Assembly: GCF_008180865.1 (NCBI RefSeq)
Contig: NZ_VTEX01000001.1
Coordinates: forward strand, 1,327,809-1,391,808
Length of the DNA: 64,000 bases
Direction of reading: 5' to 3'
Source: Rossellomorea aquimaris
Lineage (GTDB): Bacteria; Bacillota; Bacilli; Bacillales; Bacillaceae_B
Shown here: in pieces, positions 24,586 through 32,840 of the stretch
Layout: every line of letters begins with the position of its first letter
How positions within the stretch are numbered: position 1 is the stretch's first letter
Made by a program: the position numbers and the translations under genes
The notes under the pieces: model-generated
What the model saw: only the letters and a program-made list of their open reading frames with translations
Databases searched by the model: none
What the model was told of the DNA's origin: nothing

Positions 24586-25275
24586 TTATAGTTCTTTAAA
24601 GAATTGATATGTTGCTGGTGCCTTCTTTTTTAGAAGATTTCTAGTTTCAGAGTTTAAATAATACATAGCAAATGTTTCAGCAAAATATTCTTCTTTGTAT
24701 TGAAGAAAATAGGGTTCGTTCGGGAATACCCGTGGAGCTTCCCTCTTCCAAATAGGCAAAAATTCCAGCTCGTAATTAAGATCCGTTAAGACGTAACGAT
24801 CAATACTGTGAGCGAGTTCATGTAATTCCAGATTAGTCGAATTATGCCCCTTCCCTTTCTCACTATGACCGATTTTCACTAATACAAGCTTCGATCCACC
24901 GATCCCGGGAACGTCATCCCATGTAATACTTTTATTAGTGTACCCTCTTGGGGTTACTCCTTTCAAGTGACTTGTGGTAGAAAAATCGGTTAATTTTTTT
25001 TCAAACAGCCTTATTTTGATTTCCTGTGAATTCGTAGACTCTAAGAGTGCGGTCGGAATATGATCTAATCTTTCAATCATTTCCATAGCAGCTGTTTTAT
25101 CATAAGCAGCATGTGGCAACAGGACCATATTTTCTAACTGTTTACTGGATTGAAGGTGTAATTGTGTTTTTAGAGGAGAATGCTTTAAGAGGGTTCCACT
25201 GTAGTTGGCTTTTGAGTTGGTCCACAGAATGACCAGAGTAACCGAAATAGCGAGGATGATGAATATACGCTTCAA
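24586..25275 (-). CDS. Secreted ATLF/PPEP-like zinc metalloprotease
   Basis: The product is a 229-residue protein with an N-terminal signal peptide or anchor ([20 protein letters not shown]). The zinc motif HELAHSID is at about 152-159, with a later glutamate in [12 protein letters not shown] (about 195-206) as expected for the third ligand, and a tyrosine-rich end. KGVTPRGY...[10 protein letters not shown] upstream resembles the fold of the anthrax lethal factor catalytic domain and of secreted Pro-Pro endopeptidases. The substrate is unknown. It ends 22 bp before the thyA start and may be read into thyA. Family call from motif and architecture. Confidence 0.75.
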   Translation of the reverse strand: MKRIFIILAISVTLVILWTNSKANYSGTLLKHSPLKTQLHLQSSKQLENMVLLPHAAYDKTAAMEMIERLDHIPTALLESTNSQEIKIRLFEKKLTDFSTTSHLKGVTPRGYTNKSITWDDVPGIGGSKLVLVKIGHSEKGKGHNSTNLELHELAHSIDRYVLTDLNYELEFLPIWKREAPRVFPNEPYFLQYKEEYFAETFAMYYLNSETRNLLKKKAPATYQFFKEL

Positions 25276-25372
25276 TTATTGTCCCTCCTTTCTTCTAAGG
25301 AAAGTATCATGATGTTATTACTATTTTAACATAATGATACAGTTGTTTTTAGGAGAGATTGTTTCCAATAAC

Positions 25373-25548
25373 TAAAGCGGAGGCGGCTTGCTCAGAGGCG
25401 ACATGCATAAGACGAAGCTGCCGGAAAGGCGCTCTTTGCCTTTTTGGCAGGTTTGACTTATGACCTCGAGCCTCTAGCCGCCGGAGCTGGATGATAACTA
25501 AAGCGGAGGCGGCTTGGGCAGAGGCGACATGCATAAGGCGAACCTGCC
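25373..25548 (+). repeat. Hairpin repeat B, one full and one truncated unit
   Basis: A 126-bp unit (25373-25498) is followed by the first ~50 bp of another (25499-25548). The arms pair: GGCGGCT with AGCCGCC, AGAGGC with GCCTCT, CATAAG with CTTATG, and CTGCC with GGCAG, around the constant tip GGAAAGGCGCTCTTTGCC. It belongs to the family whose tandem array is at 57205-57732. Confidence 0.85.
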
Positions 25549-25562
25549 ATTCGAATTGGAAC

Positions 25563-25600
25563 AAAAAAGCAAGCACGCATAATTCACGCACTTGCCTTTA
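25563..25600 (-). terminator. Intrinsic terminator of ypjP
   Basis: On the minus strand GGCAAGTGCGTG and TGCGTGCTTGC form an imperfect stem followed by six U residues, 20 bp after the ypjP stop. Confidence 0.7.
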
Positions 25601-25620
25601 TTCTTATATGGACGTTGAAA

Positions 25621-26211
25621 TCAGGAGACACTCATCCATTGCGGCGGAGTGTTTTTATCCCAATATATACTTCCTAAATCATGATGTGCTTGAAATTGAT
25701 CATGCACTGTATGATAGTGAAAGTTGAAGTAATAGCCATCTTTAGGCGGATGGTCTTTTCTTACATGGAACCGTATGACATCTTCACCAGAGCGTTGGTC
25801 ATAAATATGAAAAATCTTTTCTGTTTTTGCATATTGGGGCACTTCTGAAATAGTAAGTGACGTTAAGTCTTCTTCTGGGAATTGAACAGCTGTATCAGCT
25901 ATCGCCTTTTCGATCTTAGGAAGGATTAAAGACTTGAATTCGTCTTCAATGACAGGCTTGATCTTAGTCCCAAACTTTTCATAAGCGTTTTTCTCTGCTT
26001 GGGCCATCATATTCACTATGAAATCCTCATGGGAAATGGAAGACTCCTCTTCCAGTACTTCCTCTGGAACAGATTCAACCGACGAAGGCTTCCCATTGCC
26101 TTTTGCCATGGTATGATTTTGTTCATTCAGGAAGGATTGTGAAGGGGAAACAAGTCCAAATGTTAGAATGGATAGCAGGATAAAAAACGACTTTTTGAGC
26201 CAGATTGACAT
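25621..26211 (-). CDS. ypjP: YpjP-like secreted/anchored protein
   Basis: The product is a 196-residue protein with an N-terminal signal or anchor helix (MSIWLKKSFFILLSILTFGL), an acidic linker, and a C-terminal domain ending YYFNFHYHTVHDQFQAHHDLGSIYW, rich in His and aromatic residues, then DKNTPPQWMS. The position beside thyA-dfrA and ypiP and the general sequence agree with B. subtilis YpjP; the function is unknown. AGGAAAGGA precedes the ATG. The His-rich end could bind metal, but this is only a suggestion. Confidence 0.8.
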   Translation of the reverse strand: MSIWLKKSFFILLSILTFGLVSPSQSFLNEQNHTMAKGNGKPSSVESVPEEVLEEESSISHEDFIVNMMAQAEKNAYEKFGTKIKPVIEDEFKSLILPKIEKAIADTAVQFPEEDLTSLTISEVPQYAKTEKIFHIYDQRSGEDVIRFHVRKDHPPKDGYYFNFHYHTVHDQFQAHHDLGSIYWDKNTPPQWMSVS

Positions 26212-26357
26212 AGATAACGTCCTTTCCTATGTATTACGTCTATTATTATACTATTTCTTACGGATAAAAAGTGAAAAAGGTTTCATTTTTTTGTAGGATA
26301 TAAAAATATTTATGTGGTAGTATATTAAAGAGGATACTTTGTAAGGAGGATAACTAG

Positions 26358-26435
26358 ATGGATACAGGACTTATGATCAATATCGGATACTTACTTCTAT
26401 TAGGTTATTTCATTGTACTAGGATTTACTGATTAA
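26358..26435 (+). CDS. Putative 25-residue membrane peptide
   Basis: An excellent AAGGAGG site 8 nt upstream of an ATG opens a 26-codon frame: MDTGLMINIGYLLLLGYFIV followed by LGFTD and stop. A TATATT box is present about 30 nt before, and a clean intrinsic terminator follows at 26448. The peptide is a single hydrophobic helix with short polar ends. I do not recognise it. The complete transcription unit (promoter, ribosome site, short frame, terminator) argues for a real gene on the opposite strand to its neighbours. Confidence 0.55.
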   Translation: MDTGLMINIGYLLLLGYFIVLGFTD

Positions 26436-26447
26436 TACTTAGATGAT

Positions 26448-26480
26448 TAGACAGGCTTAAGATGCCTGTCTATTTTATTG
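26448..26480 (+). terminator. Terminator of the 25-residue peptide gene
   Basis: TAGACAGGC and GCCTGTCTA form a 9-bp stem with a 6-nt loop, followed by UUUUAUUGUU. Confidence 0.8.
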
Positions 26481-26489
26481 TTAAAAAAA

Positions 26490-26690
26490 GGTTATTTTCA
26501 CAAAGATCATTTTTTAACAAAAGGTCTTCTTCTGCTCTGTCAACCGGTGTGTGCTGGATGGTGAGGGGAACTGCTCCGCTTGCAGCTAGCGTTCGGCCGA
26601 GACCCCACAGAGACAGTACGTCGAGAAGGCTCGACTTCCTCCCCGGGGAATCTTGTGTCTGGAGCGAAAAGGAACGGTCCCTGTTTTCAC
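26490..26690. mobile_element. Degraded copy of the MITE family
   Basis: GGTTATTTTCACAAAGATC at 26490 resembles the right terminal repeat of the MITE (GGCTCTTTTCGCAAAGATT). It is followed by GCTCTGTCAACCGG, then by GATGGTGAGGGGAACTGC and GCAGCTAGCGTTCGGCC, which match half of palindrome C. After about 26610 the sequence changes to another GC-rich stretch and no matching right end was found. It is a truncated or recombined relic. Confidence 0.6.
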
Positions 26691-26763
26691 ACTACCAATT
26701 GTTTAAATTATTTTCTTCTTAGGAGAGACATAATTTTTGCGATTAGAGCTAAATAATAGACTT

Positions 26764-27549
26764 TTATACTCGAATGATCCCAAAGTGAAATTTGGCTGAT
26801 GGTCTTTTGATTACGTGAAATCCCAGTTCTTCGAATAATGGGGACTGATAGTGCTCTTTTAATACTACCCGCTTTTTGGCTACCCTTATTGCTTGTTCTA
26901 TTCCTTCTTTTGTTAAGCCTGTATAGCTTGCCCAATGGCGGATTGGGTTGATTCCATGAGAATCTGTTAAGGCATCTTCGAACATGGGATCAAGGTAGAC
27001 GACATCAAATGCATCATCCGGAATACCTTTTAATTCTTCCTGAAAATGTCCATTGATGACACTGATTCGATTCATGGCGCTATTCAGATCGTGAAGTGGA
27101 GATACCCAGTCCTGAAGTCCGTGATGAAGGATATGTGAGATATACTTATTCGCTTCAATTCCGACTACTTTCCCCTTTTCGCCGACTATATGACTGGCGA
27201 TGATACTATCTGATGCAAGACCTAGTGTACAGTCCAGAAAACTCATGCCCTCCTTAAGATCGGCAGCCTCAACGAGTGGATCGGTCTCTCCGCGAATGAT
27301 TCTCTTGATTCGGAAGGAAGCGGAATTAGGGTGGAAAAAGAATGGTTCGCTATTGTCTTCTCTAGTATGAAGTTCTAATCTCTCTTTTCCGATCACTAAA
27401 CAGTCTTGTTCGTGCAGAGTCATATGGTGTAGAATCGATCTCTTTTTTCTGGGGATATAGGGAATATCGAGTACCTCTGCTGTTTTATATGCTTTTTCTA
27501 TGACTTCCTGGTTCGCTCTCCCACATGTTGTTACAAACACGATAAACAT
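26764..27549 (-). CDS. ypiP: YpiP-like class I SAM-dependent methyltransferase
   Basis: The product is about 261 residues. The N-terminal part (IVFVTTCGRANQEVIEKAYK) is followed by a Rossmann domain with the SAM loop FLDCTLGLASDSIIA (in place of the usual GxGxG), VVGIEANKY, and the catalytic-region motif DVVYLDPMFEDAL (about 194), similar to RsmJ/YpiP proteins. It probably methylates RNA; the substrate is inferred. The ATG at 27549 lies very close to AAAGGAGG, so the GTG three codons later is a possible alternative. A hairpin separates it from the bacilliredoxin gene. Confidence 0.75.
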   Translation of the reverse strand: MFIVFVTTCGRANQEVIEKAYKTAEVLDIPYIPRKKRSILHHMTLHEQDCLVIGKERLELHTREDNSEPFFFHPNSASFRIKRIIRGETDPLVEAADLKEGMSFLDCTLGLASDSIIASHIVGEKGKVVGIEANKYISHILHHGLQDWVSPLHDLNSAMNRISVINGHFQEELKGIPDDAFDVVYLDPMFEDALTDSHGINPIRHWASYTGLTKEGIEQAIRVAKKRVVLKEHYQSPLFEELGFHVIKRPSAKFHFGIIRV

Positions 27550-27611
27550 TCCCTCCTTTAATGGTACCATTTTGCTTATACAAATTTTTTATGTTTATTT
27601 ATCCTACCATA

Positions 27612-27643
27612 AAAGAAACGGATGACAGAGTCACCCGTTTTTT
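27612..27643 (-). terminator. Intrinsic terminator of the bacilliredoxin gene
   Basis: On the minus strand AAACGGGTGACTC and the later TCATCCGTTT form the stem, followed by CUUUUAU. It is placed soon after the yphP stop codon. Confidence 0.65.
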
Positions 27644-27649
27644 TGGTCT

Positions 27650-28084
27650 TTAGCAATTTTCGTTAAAAGCTGTGGATAAATTGGAAATGATAGACGAAAT
27701 ATCATGATCTTCAATTTCTTCCCTTGGGATGAAATGAACGACTTTTTTTCCTTTAAGTAAAGCCATTGACGGGGAGGAAGGCTCGTACCCTTCGAAGTAC
27801 TCTCTCATTTTGGTGGTTGCCTCTTTGTCTTGCCCTGCAAAGACAGTAACGAGGTGATCCGGTGTTTTTTCATTATTCATGACTGATTGCGTTGCAGCGG
27901 GTCTTGCAAGTCCCGCTGCACACCCGCATACTGAGTTAATAACGACCAGGGTTGTTCCATCTGCATTGTCCATATAATTCTCAACTTCTTCTTCTGTACC
28001 CAATTCTTTGAAGCCTGCTTGTGTAAGTTCTTGTCTCATCGGTATAACTAACTGCCTCATATACTCTTCGTAAGCCATTGACAT
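27650..28084 (-). CDS. brxA: Bacilliredoxin (YphP/BrxA-type)
   Basis: The product is a 144-residue thioredoxin-like protein of the DUF1094 family. The active-site CGC lies in TLVVINSVCGCAAGLARPAA (about residues 53-55), the hallmark of bacilliredoxins, which remove bacillithiol from oxidised protein thiols. GYEPSSPSMALLKGKKVVHFIPREEIE is also conserved, and a third cysteine ends the protein. It lies between ypiP and ypgR as in B. subtilis, which favours the YphP (BrxA) paralogue over YqiW (BrxB). Confidence 0.92.
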   Translation of the reverse strand: MSMAYEEYMRQLVIPMRQELTQAGFKELGTEEEVENYMDNADGTTLVVINSVCGCAAGLARPAATQSVMNNEKTPDHLVTVFAGQDKEATTKMREYFEGYEPSSPSMALLKGKKVVHFIPREEIEDHDISSIISNLSTAFNENC

Positions 28085-28107
28085 TTATAATCAACCCTTT
28101 CCCACTA

Positions 28108-29235
28108 TTATTGGTGACGTGCTTCGGTCATCTGTTTCCAAACAGATCCTTTTGCTTCTTCTCCGCCCTCTATTCGTTCGATGGCCATTTTCACTTGAAG
28201 CTTCACTTCGAATTCAGGGTCATTTTCCGCTTCCCGTAAGCCAGGCAATGCAGATTCATCCCCTACCTCATAAAGGAACATGGCAGCACGCCATCTCACA
28301 AGTTTACTCTTATCCTTTAAGGCTAGAATCATTTCAGGAGTGGCTTTTGCAAAACCTAAGTCCGAAAGGCAATCTCCAGCCGTTCTCCTTACTGTGACTG
28401 ATTTATCACGTAACCCTTTATACAACAAAGGAAGAACTTTTTCATCTTCAATCATTCCCAAATAGACAATAGCCAATCGGCGAATGGATACTTTCTCGTC
28501 CTCCAGGGCTTTCTCCAGCAGAGGCAGGTCATCTAAAGTCGGATCCTCCATCGCATCAAGCTTCTGATACCTTGTTTGCCAGTCCGGCGCTTCAAAGTCC
28601 GCGACACTTACCTTTTGCTTTTTCTTGTAAATGAGAGGTCCTTTGGAATCGGTTGTTTCCTGTGCTTCTTCTACAAGTGCTGCCAGCCTTTCAGAAGGAT
28701 AGGCTGCAACTAGTTCTTCCGTCACATTGTTACCAATCTCATCTAAGTCTCCGTACCGGATACCGTAATCTTTCCACTTTCTGAGAAGGACGACATTATC
28801 CCCATCTTTTTGAGACTGACCGATCGCTTCCAGGAATGGGGTCGGAAGTGAAAATCGCTTCTCTTGTTCCCCGTCTGTCACCTTTACTTGCATCGGAATT
28901 CCTTTGAACATCTGCACGCTAACATTCACTTCACCAAAATGTTCTTCCATGGGAGATTCATTTTCCTGGTCCAGAGTATCTTCACCGAAAGCTTTTCTAA
29001 CCTGTGGCAAAAGCTCCTGCCAATCGAATTTCGCATTTCGCTCAACGGCTAAGAAGTCGGCAACATGATAGACCCCTTTAATACCGTCTATGGCAAGGAT
29101 ATCTTTAATGACGGGAGGAGCCCCGTCCGTTTCATCTTTTTTATAATTATTGCTCTTCCCGGCTTTCATTTCCTGATCAAGAAGAACTTTCATCGTATTA
29201 GGACTTGGAGTAGGTTCAATCGATACTATCCTCAA
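28108..29235 (-). CDS. ypgR: YpgR/CvfC-like protein with NifU-N and HEAT-repeat domains
   Basis: The product is a 375-residue protein. The N-terminal ~85 residues (EPTPSPNTMKVLLDQE...DGIKGVYHVADFLAVER) are an Nfu N-terminal-type domain; the central part resembles conserved virulence factor C; residues about 230-360 form HEAT-like helical repeats (KVSIRRLAIVYLGMIED, VTVRRTAGDCLSDLGFAKA, LVRWRAAMFLYEVGDE). Staphylococcal CvfC affects virulence and haemolysin production, but the biochemical role is not established. It lies immediately upstream of the bacilliredoxin gene (24 bp), so the two may be co-transcribed; a link to thiol or Fe-S repair is an inference. Confidence 0.85.
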   Translation of the reverse strand: MRIVSIEPTPSPNTMKVLLDQEMKAGKSNNYKKDETDGAPPVIKDILAIDGIKGVYHVADFLAVERNAKFDWQELLPQVRKAFGEDTLDQENESPMEEHFGEVNVSVQMFKGIPMQVKVTDGEQEKRFSLPTPFLEAIGQSQKDGDNVVLLRKWKDYGIRYGDLDEIGNNVTEELVAAYPSERLAALVEEAQETTDSKGPLIYKKKQKVSVADFEAPDWQTRYQKLDAMEDPTLDDLPLLEKALEDEKVSIRRLAIVYLGMIEDEKVLPLLYKGLRDKSVTVRRTAGDCLSDLGFAKATPEMILALKDKSKLVRWRAAMFLYEVGDESALPGLREAENDPEFEVKLQVKMAIERIEGGEEAKGSVWKQMTEARHQ

Positions 29236-29313
29236 GCTTGATACCCCTTTCTATAAACAGTTCTTATACCATCCATTCTAACACAGTATCCATGATGCCT
29301 TAAACGAAGAGAC

Positions 29314-31200
29314 TTATTCAGCAAATTCGGAAAGGTATGTCCATCTTTCAATGAGCTCTTCCAATTGCTCGTTAAGATTTTGACTTTCATTCATTAACTG
29401 CTGTGCTTTTTCAAAGTCACTGCCGACCTTTTGCAGCTCAACATCTGCTTCTTTTATCCTCTGCTCGATGTCGGCCATCTTTTCTTCAATTTCGTCCCAT
29501 TCTCTCTTTTCCATGTAAGAAAGTCTCTTTTTCTCTTTTTCCTTCTCTTCCTTCACGGGAGCAGATTCTTGCTTCTTGACCGGATCCTGCTTCTTACTTT
29601 TCGCTTCGTTCTTTTCCAAGTACTCAGTATATTCCCCAAAGTAAAAGTCGATTTGTCCATCTCCATTAAAGACCAGTAATTGCTCAGCTGTTTTATCTAG
29701 AAAGTAGCGGTCATGGGAAACGGTTATGACAACACCTGAAAATTCATTTATATAATCCTCCAGAACGGTGAGGGTTTCTGTGTCTAAATCATTCGTCGGC
29801 TCATCAAGCAAAAGGACATTCGGTTTTGACATCAATAACTTAAGTAAAAAGAGTCTTCGTTTTTCTCCTCCGGAAAGCTTTCGGATCAATGTACCATGCG
29901 TACTCATTGGAAAAAGGAATCTTTCCAACATGGAAGTAACTGAGATTTGCTCGCCTTTATCCGTCGTTATATATTCTCCTGCTTCCCTTATATATTCGAT
30001 CATACGCATATTCTCATCAAGTTCTTCATGACCTTGAGTATAGTATGCGACCTTTACGGTTTGGCCTTTGAGTAAATCACCACTTGTAAGATCGTCGGTT
30101 CCGGCAAGAAGGTTAAGAAATGTTGATTTTCCGCTCCCGTTTTTACCTACGATTCCGATTCGGTCTTTAGGTTTAATAAGGAAAGAAAACTCATCTAAAA
30201 TTCGCTTGTCTTCAAACATTTTTGAAGCATCCTTGAACTCAAACACTTGTTTACCCAGACGGTTTCCTCCGATTGCCATGTCAACCTGGCCGCCCGAAGG
30301 ACCTGAAGACATCGTATCCTCTAAATTTTCAAATCGTTGAATTCGAGCCTTTTGTTTAGTGGTTCTGGCTTTTGCTCCCCTTCTCATCCAGGCAAGCTCT
30401 CTTCGATAAAGGTTTTGCTGTTTTTCGGATATTTGGCGTTCCACTTCTTCCCTGGAAGCCTTTGCCTCAATAAAAGAAGCATAATTTCCTTTGTAGGAGT
30501 AAAGGTTTCCTCCATCCAATTCGAAGATTCTGTTCGTTACCTTATCGAGGAAATAACGATCATGGGTCACGAGCAACACAGATCCGTTATACTTTCCTAG
30601 ATAATCTTCCAGCCATTTGATGGACTGGTAGTCTAAATGGTTGGTCGGTTCGTCCAGGATTAATAAGTCAGGTGTTTCAATCAGGACGCCTGCCAGCGCC
30701 ACTCTCTTTTTTTGCCCACCTGACAGCTCGCTCATTTTCTTTGAAAAGTCGTGAATTCCCAGTTTTGTTAAAATGGATTTCGCATTTGCACTTGCATCCC
30801 AGGCGTGAAGTATATCCATTTGCTTTTGAGCTTCAAATAAATCTTCTTGTATTCGAGGATTTTCTGAGTTGTTCTCCATTTCCATAAGGGCCATTTCATA
30901 ATTCCGCATAGCCTGAATGATTTTTGCTTCACCACGAAACACTTGTTGTATCACGGTTAAATCCCCATCAAAAGCAGGCTCTTGCTGAAGGTAGGCAATA
31001 TGATAATCGCCCGGCTTAGAAAGCTCTCCGGTATCATATTCTTCCATCCCGGCAATGAGTTTCAATAGGCTTGATTTACCCGTTCCATTCACCCCGATCA
31101 GTCCGACTCTTTCTTTCTCGGTAATTGAAAACGATATATCTTTAAATAGAGTTTTCTCTCCATACGTTTTAGAAAGATTCTCAGCTGTTAACATTCTCAT
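29314..31200 (-). CDS. ABC-F family ATPase (YfmR/Uup-like)
   Basis: The product is a 628-residue soluble protein with two ABC ATPase domains and no membrane segment. Walker A motifs are GVNGTGKSS (about 35) and GKNGSGKST (about 355); signatures are LSGGQKKR and LSGGEKRR; Walker B segments are LLILDEPTNHLD and VLLLDEPTNDLD. A linker of about 80 residues and a charged C-terminal coiled coil (about 545-628) are typical of YfmR/Uup. These proteins bind the ribosomal E site and relieve stalling. The ATG at 31200 overlaps the ypgQ stop (ATGA), indicating coupling. It lacks the leader expected of antibiotic-resistance ABC-F genes. Confidence 0.9.
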   Translation of the reverse strand: MRMLTAENLSKTYGEKTLFKDISFSITEKERVGLIGVNGTGKSSLLKLIAGMEEYDTGELSKPGDYHIAYLQQEPAFDGDLTVIQQVFRGEAKIIQAMRNYEMALMEMENNSENPRIQEDLFEAQKQMDILHAWDASANAKSILTKLGIHDFSKKMSELSGGQKKRVALAGVLIETPDLLILDEPTNHLDYQSIKWLEDYLGKYNGSVLLVTHDRYFLDKVTNRIFELDGGNLYSYKGNYASFIEAKASREEVERQISEKQQNLYRRELAWMRRGAKARTTKQKARIQRFENLEDTMSSGPSGGQVDMAIGGNRLGKQVFEFKDASKMFEDKRILDEFSFLIKPKDRIGIVGKNGSGKSTFLNLLAGTDDLTSGDLLKGQTVKVAYYTQGHEELDENMRMIEYIREAGEYITTDKGEQISVTSMLERFLFPMSTHGTLIRKLSGGEKRRLFLLKLLMSKPNVLLLDEPTNDLDTETLTVLEDYINEFSGVVITVSHDRYFLDKTAEQLLVFNGDGQIDFYFGEYTEYLEKNEAKSKKQDPVKKQESAPVKEEKEKEKKRLSYMEKREWDEIEEKMADIEQRIKEADVELQKVGSDFEKAQQLMNESQNLNEQLEELIERWTYLSEFAE

Positions 31201-31841
31201 TCTTGACCAGTCCATTCTTTATTAAATTGCTCTAAAAACCGCAGCATGAAAGCATGACGTTCCTCTGCCAGTTTCCTTCCCGTTTCCGTACACATTAAGC
31301 CTTTCAACTTCAATAACTTTTCATGAAAATGATGGATACTGGAACTATCCCCATTTCTATACTCCTCTACGGTCATTTCCGTCCTGACTTGAAATTCAGG
31401 GTTATAAAGTGGCCGACCTTTCTTACCTCCATATGCAAATGTTCTTGCAATCCCTATGGCACCAATGGCGTCAAGGCGATCGGCATCCCGAACGATTTTC
31501 GCTTCTAAAGATGTTAATACTCCTTCGTGACCACCTTTATATGAAATGGAATAAATAATCGATTTCAGTAATTTCGTTTCAGCTTCCATAAGAGACAGAG
31601 TGGATAGGATGTGATCCAGCCTTCTCTTCCCCTCTTCTTCTTCCACGAACTTATCATCCGGAACATCATGTAGCAATGCAGCCAACTCGATGATATATGT
31701 ATGGGGTACATTTTCTTCCCTGGCAATGATAATTGCCTGCTTTCGTACACGATCCAAATGATACCAATCATGTCCAGTAGACTCACCAAGGTACTCACAT
31801 TTCAAATAGTCGATTATACCGTCCAGCTTTTTCCGTTCCAT
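31197..31841 (-). CDS. ypgQ: HD-domain phosphohydrolase YpgQ
   Basis: The product is a 214-residue metal-dependent phosphohydrolase. The HD signature is seen as HDWYHLDRVRKQA (about 26-38) and LAALLHDVPDDKF (about 55-67), and IVRDADRLDAIGAIGIARTF (about 122-141) gives the later Asp. B. subtilis YpgQ is reported as a manganese-dependent nucleotide pyrophosphohydrolase. The ATG at 31841 follows GAGGAGAAGG. The downstream ABC-F gene overlaps its stop codon, an arrangement worth noting. Confidence 0.88.
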   Translation of the reverse strand: MERKKLDGIIDYLKCEYLGESTGHDWYHLDRVRKQAIIIAREENVPHTYIIELAALLHDVPDDKFVEEEEGKRRLDHILSTLSLMEAETKLLKSIIYSISYKGGHEGVLTSLEAKIVRDADRLDAIGAIGIARTFAYGGKKGRPLYNPEFQVRTEMTVEEYRNGDSSSIHHFHEKLLKLKGLMCTETGRKLAEERHAFMLRFLEQFNKEWTGQE

Positions 31842-31885
31842 GGTCACCTTCTCCTCTATTGTACCAAATAATATCCTCTAATCAG

Positions 31886-31930
31886 AATAAAAAGGAGTGG
31901 ATGTATGATTCTTCACATCCCTCCTTTCTC
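31886..31930 (-). terminator. Intrinsic terminator of the second degV gene
   Basis: On the minus strand AAAGGAGGGATGT and ACATCCACTCCTTTTT form an imperfect stem ending in U residues, just past the stop codon. Confidence 0.75.
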
Positions 31931-31932
31931 TA

Positions 31933-32796
31933 CTAATTCTCTTCGTTATCTCCAAACCAGCTTATTCCGATCGTATTAGCGCCTGCATGTACTCCGATGA
32001 CAGCTCCCAAAGGATATGCCCCGAATTCTATCTCCGGGTACGTTTTTTTCAATTGGTCTATCCATTCTAATGCATCTTCCCGGTTTAACCCGTGTAATAC
32101 GGATATTTTCTTTATTTTCTTCACGGATAGAGCTTGATCTAAGCGATCACTCATGCTCGTCAATCCTTTTTTAATACTTCTTACCTTATCCTTCACTTCA
32201 AGTTTTCCATTCTCTATGGCAAGCATAGGCTTTACATTGAGAACACTTCCAAGGAAGAAAGAAAGCCCACTCATTCGTCCACTTTTATGTAGTTGCTCTA
32301 AGCTGCCCACCATTACATAGGTTTCACAAGAAGCGATTCTTTTTTCAATTGCTGCTTTTATTTGTAGTGGATCTTTTCCTTCATGCAGCAGTCTTTGACC
32401 GTACAGGATCAATTCTGTCAATGGATTGGAAATGACCTTGGAATCTATACAGATAATGTTCGGCAGGGTATCCTTTAACAGTTCTGCAGCTTGATGGGCA
32501 GATGAATATGTGCCGCTGAAATGGGAAGAAACATGAATCGAAAAGATATAATCATAGTCCTTGGATAATTCTTCAAACAACTCTTTAAACGTCCCGATTG
32601 AAGGTTGTGAGGTTTTCACTTCTACCTTTTCTTCCTTTAATTTCAAGAACAGTTCTTCCGGAGATAAGTCTACGCCGTCTTGATACTCCCGCTCCCCAAA
32701 GAGTATATTCATTGGAACGATATAGATGTGATTTTCTTTACTACTTGAATGAATTGGAACAAATGCTGTGCTATCTGTTACCCAGGCTATTCTCAT
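31933..32796 (-). CDS. DegV-family fatty-acid-binding protein (second paralogue)
   Basis: The product is a 287-residue EDD-fold protein starting MRIAWVTDSTAFVPIH. Family blocks are YQDGVDLSPEELFLKL, KTSQPSIGTFKELFEEL, IHVSSHFSGTYSSAHQAAELL, MVGSLEQLHKSGRMSGLS and the C-terminal GVHAGANTIGISWFG. The lipid contacts differ from those of the paralogue at 20319, so a different acyl chain may be bound; this is an inference. AAAAGGGG precedes the ATG. It is monocistronic. Confidence 0.88.
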   Translation of the reverse strand: MRIAWVTDSTAFVPIHSSSKENHIYIVPMNILFGEREYQDGVDLSPEELFLKLKEEKVEVKTSQPSIGTFKELFEELSKDYDYIFSIHVSSHFSGTYSSAHQAAELLKDTLPNIICIDSKVISNPLTELILYGQRLLHEGKDPLQIKAAIEKRIASCETYVMVGSLEQLHKSGRMSGLSFFLGSVLNVKPMLAIENGKLEVKDKVRSIKKGLTSMSDRLDQALSVKKIKKISVLHGLNREDALEWIDQLKKTYPEIEFGAYPLGAVIGVHAGANTIGISWFGDNEEN

Positions 32797-32840
32797 TGTA
32801 AAATCCCCTTTTTCTATATAATGATAAACTCTTTGTAGTA

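Noticed and set aside
26462..26722. An 86-codon plus-strand frame across the MITE relic
   Set aside because: It starts inside the terminator of the peptide gene, has no ribosome site and follows repeat sequence.
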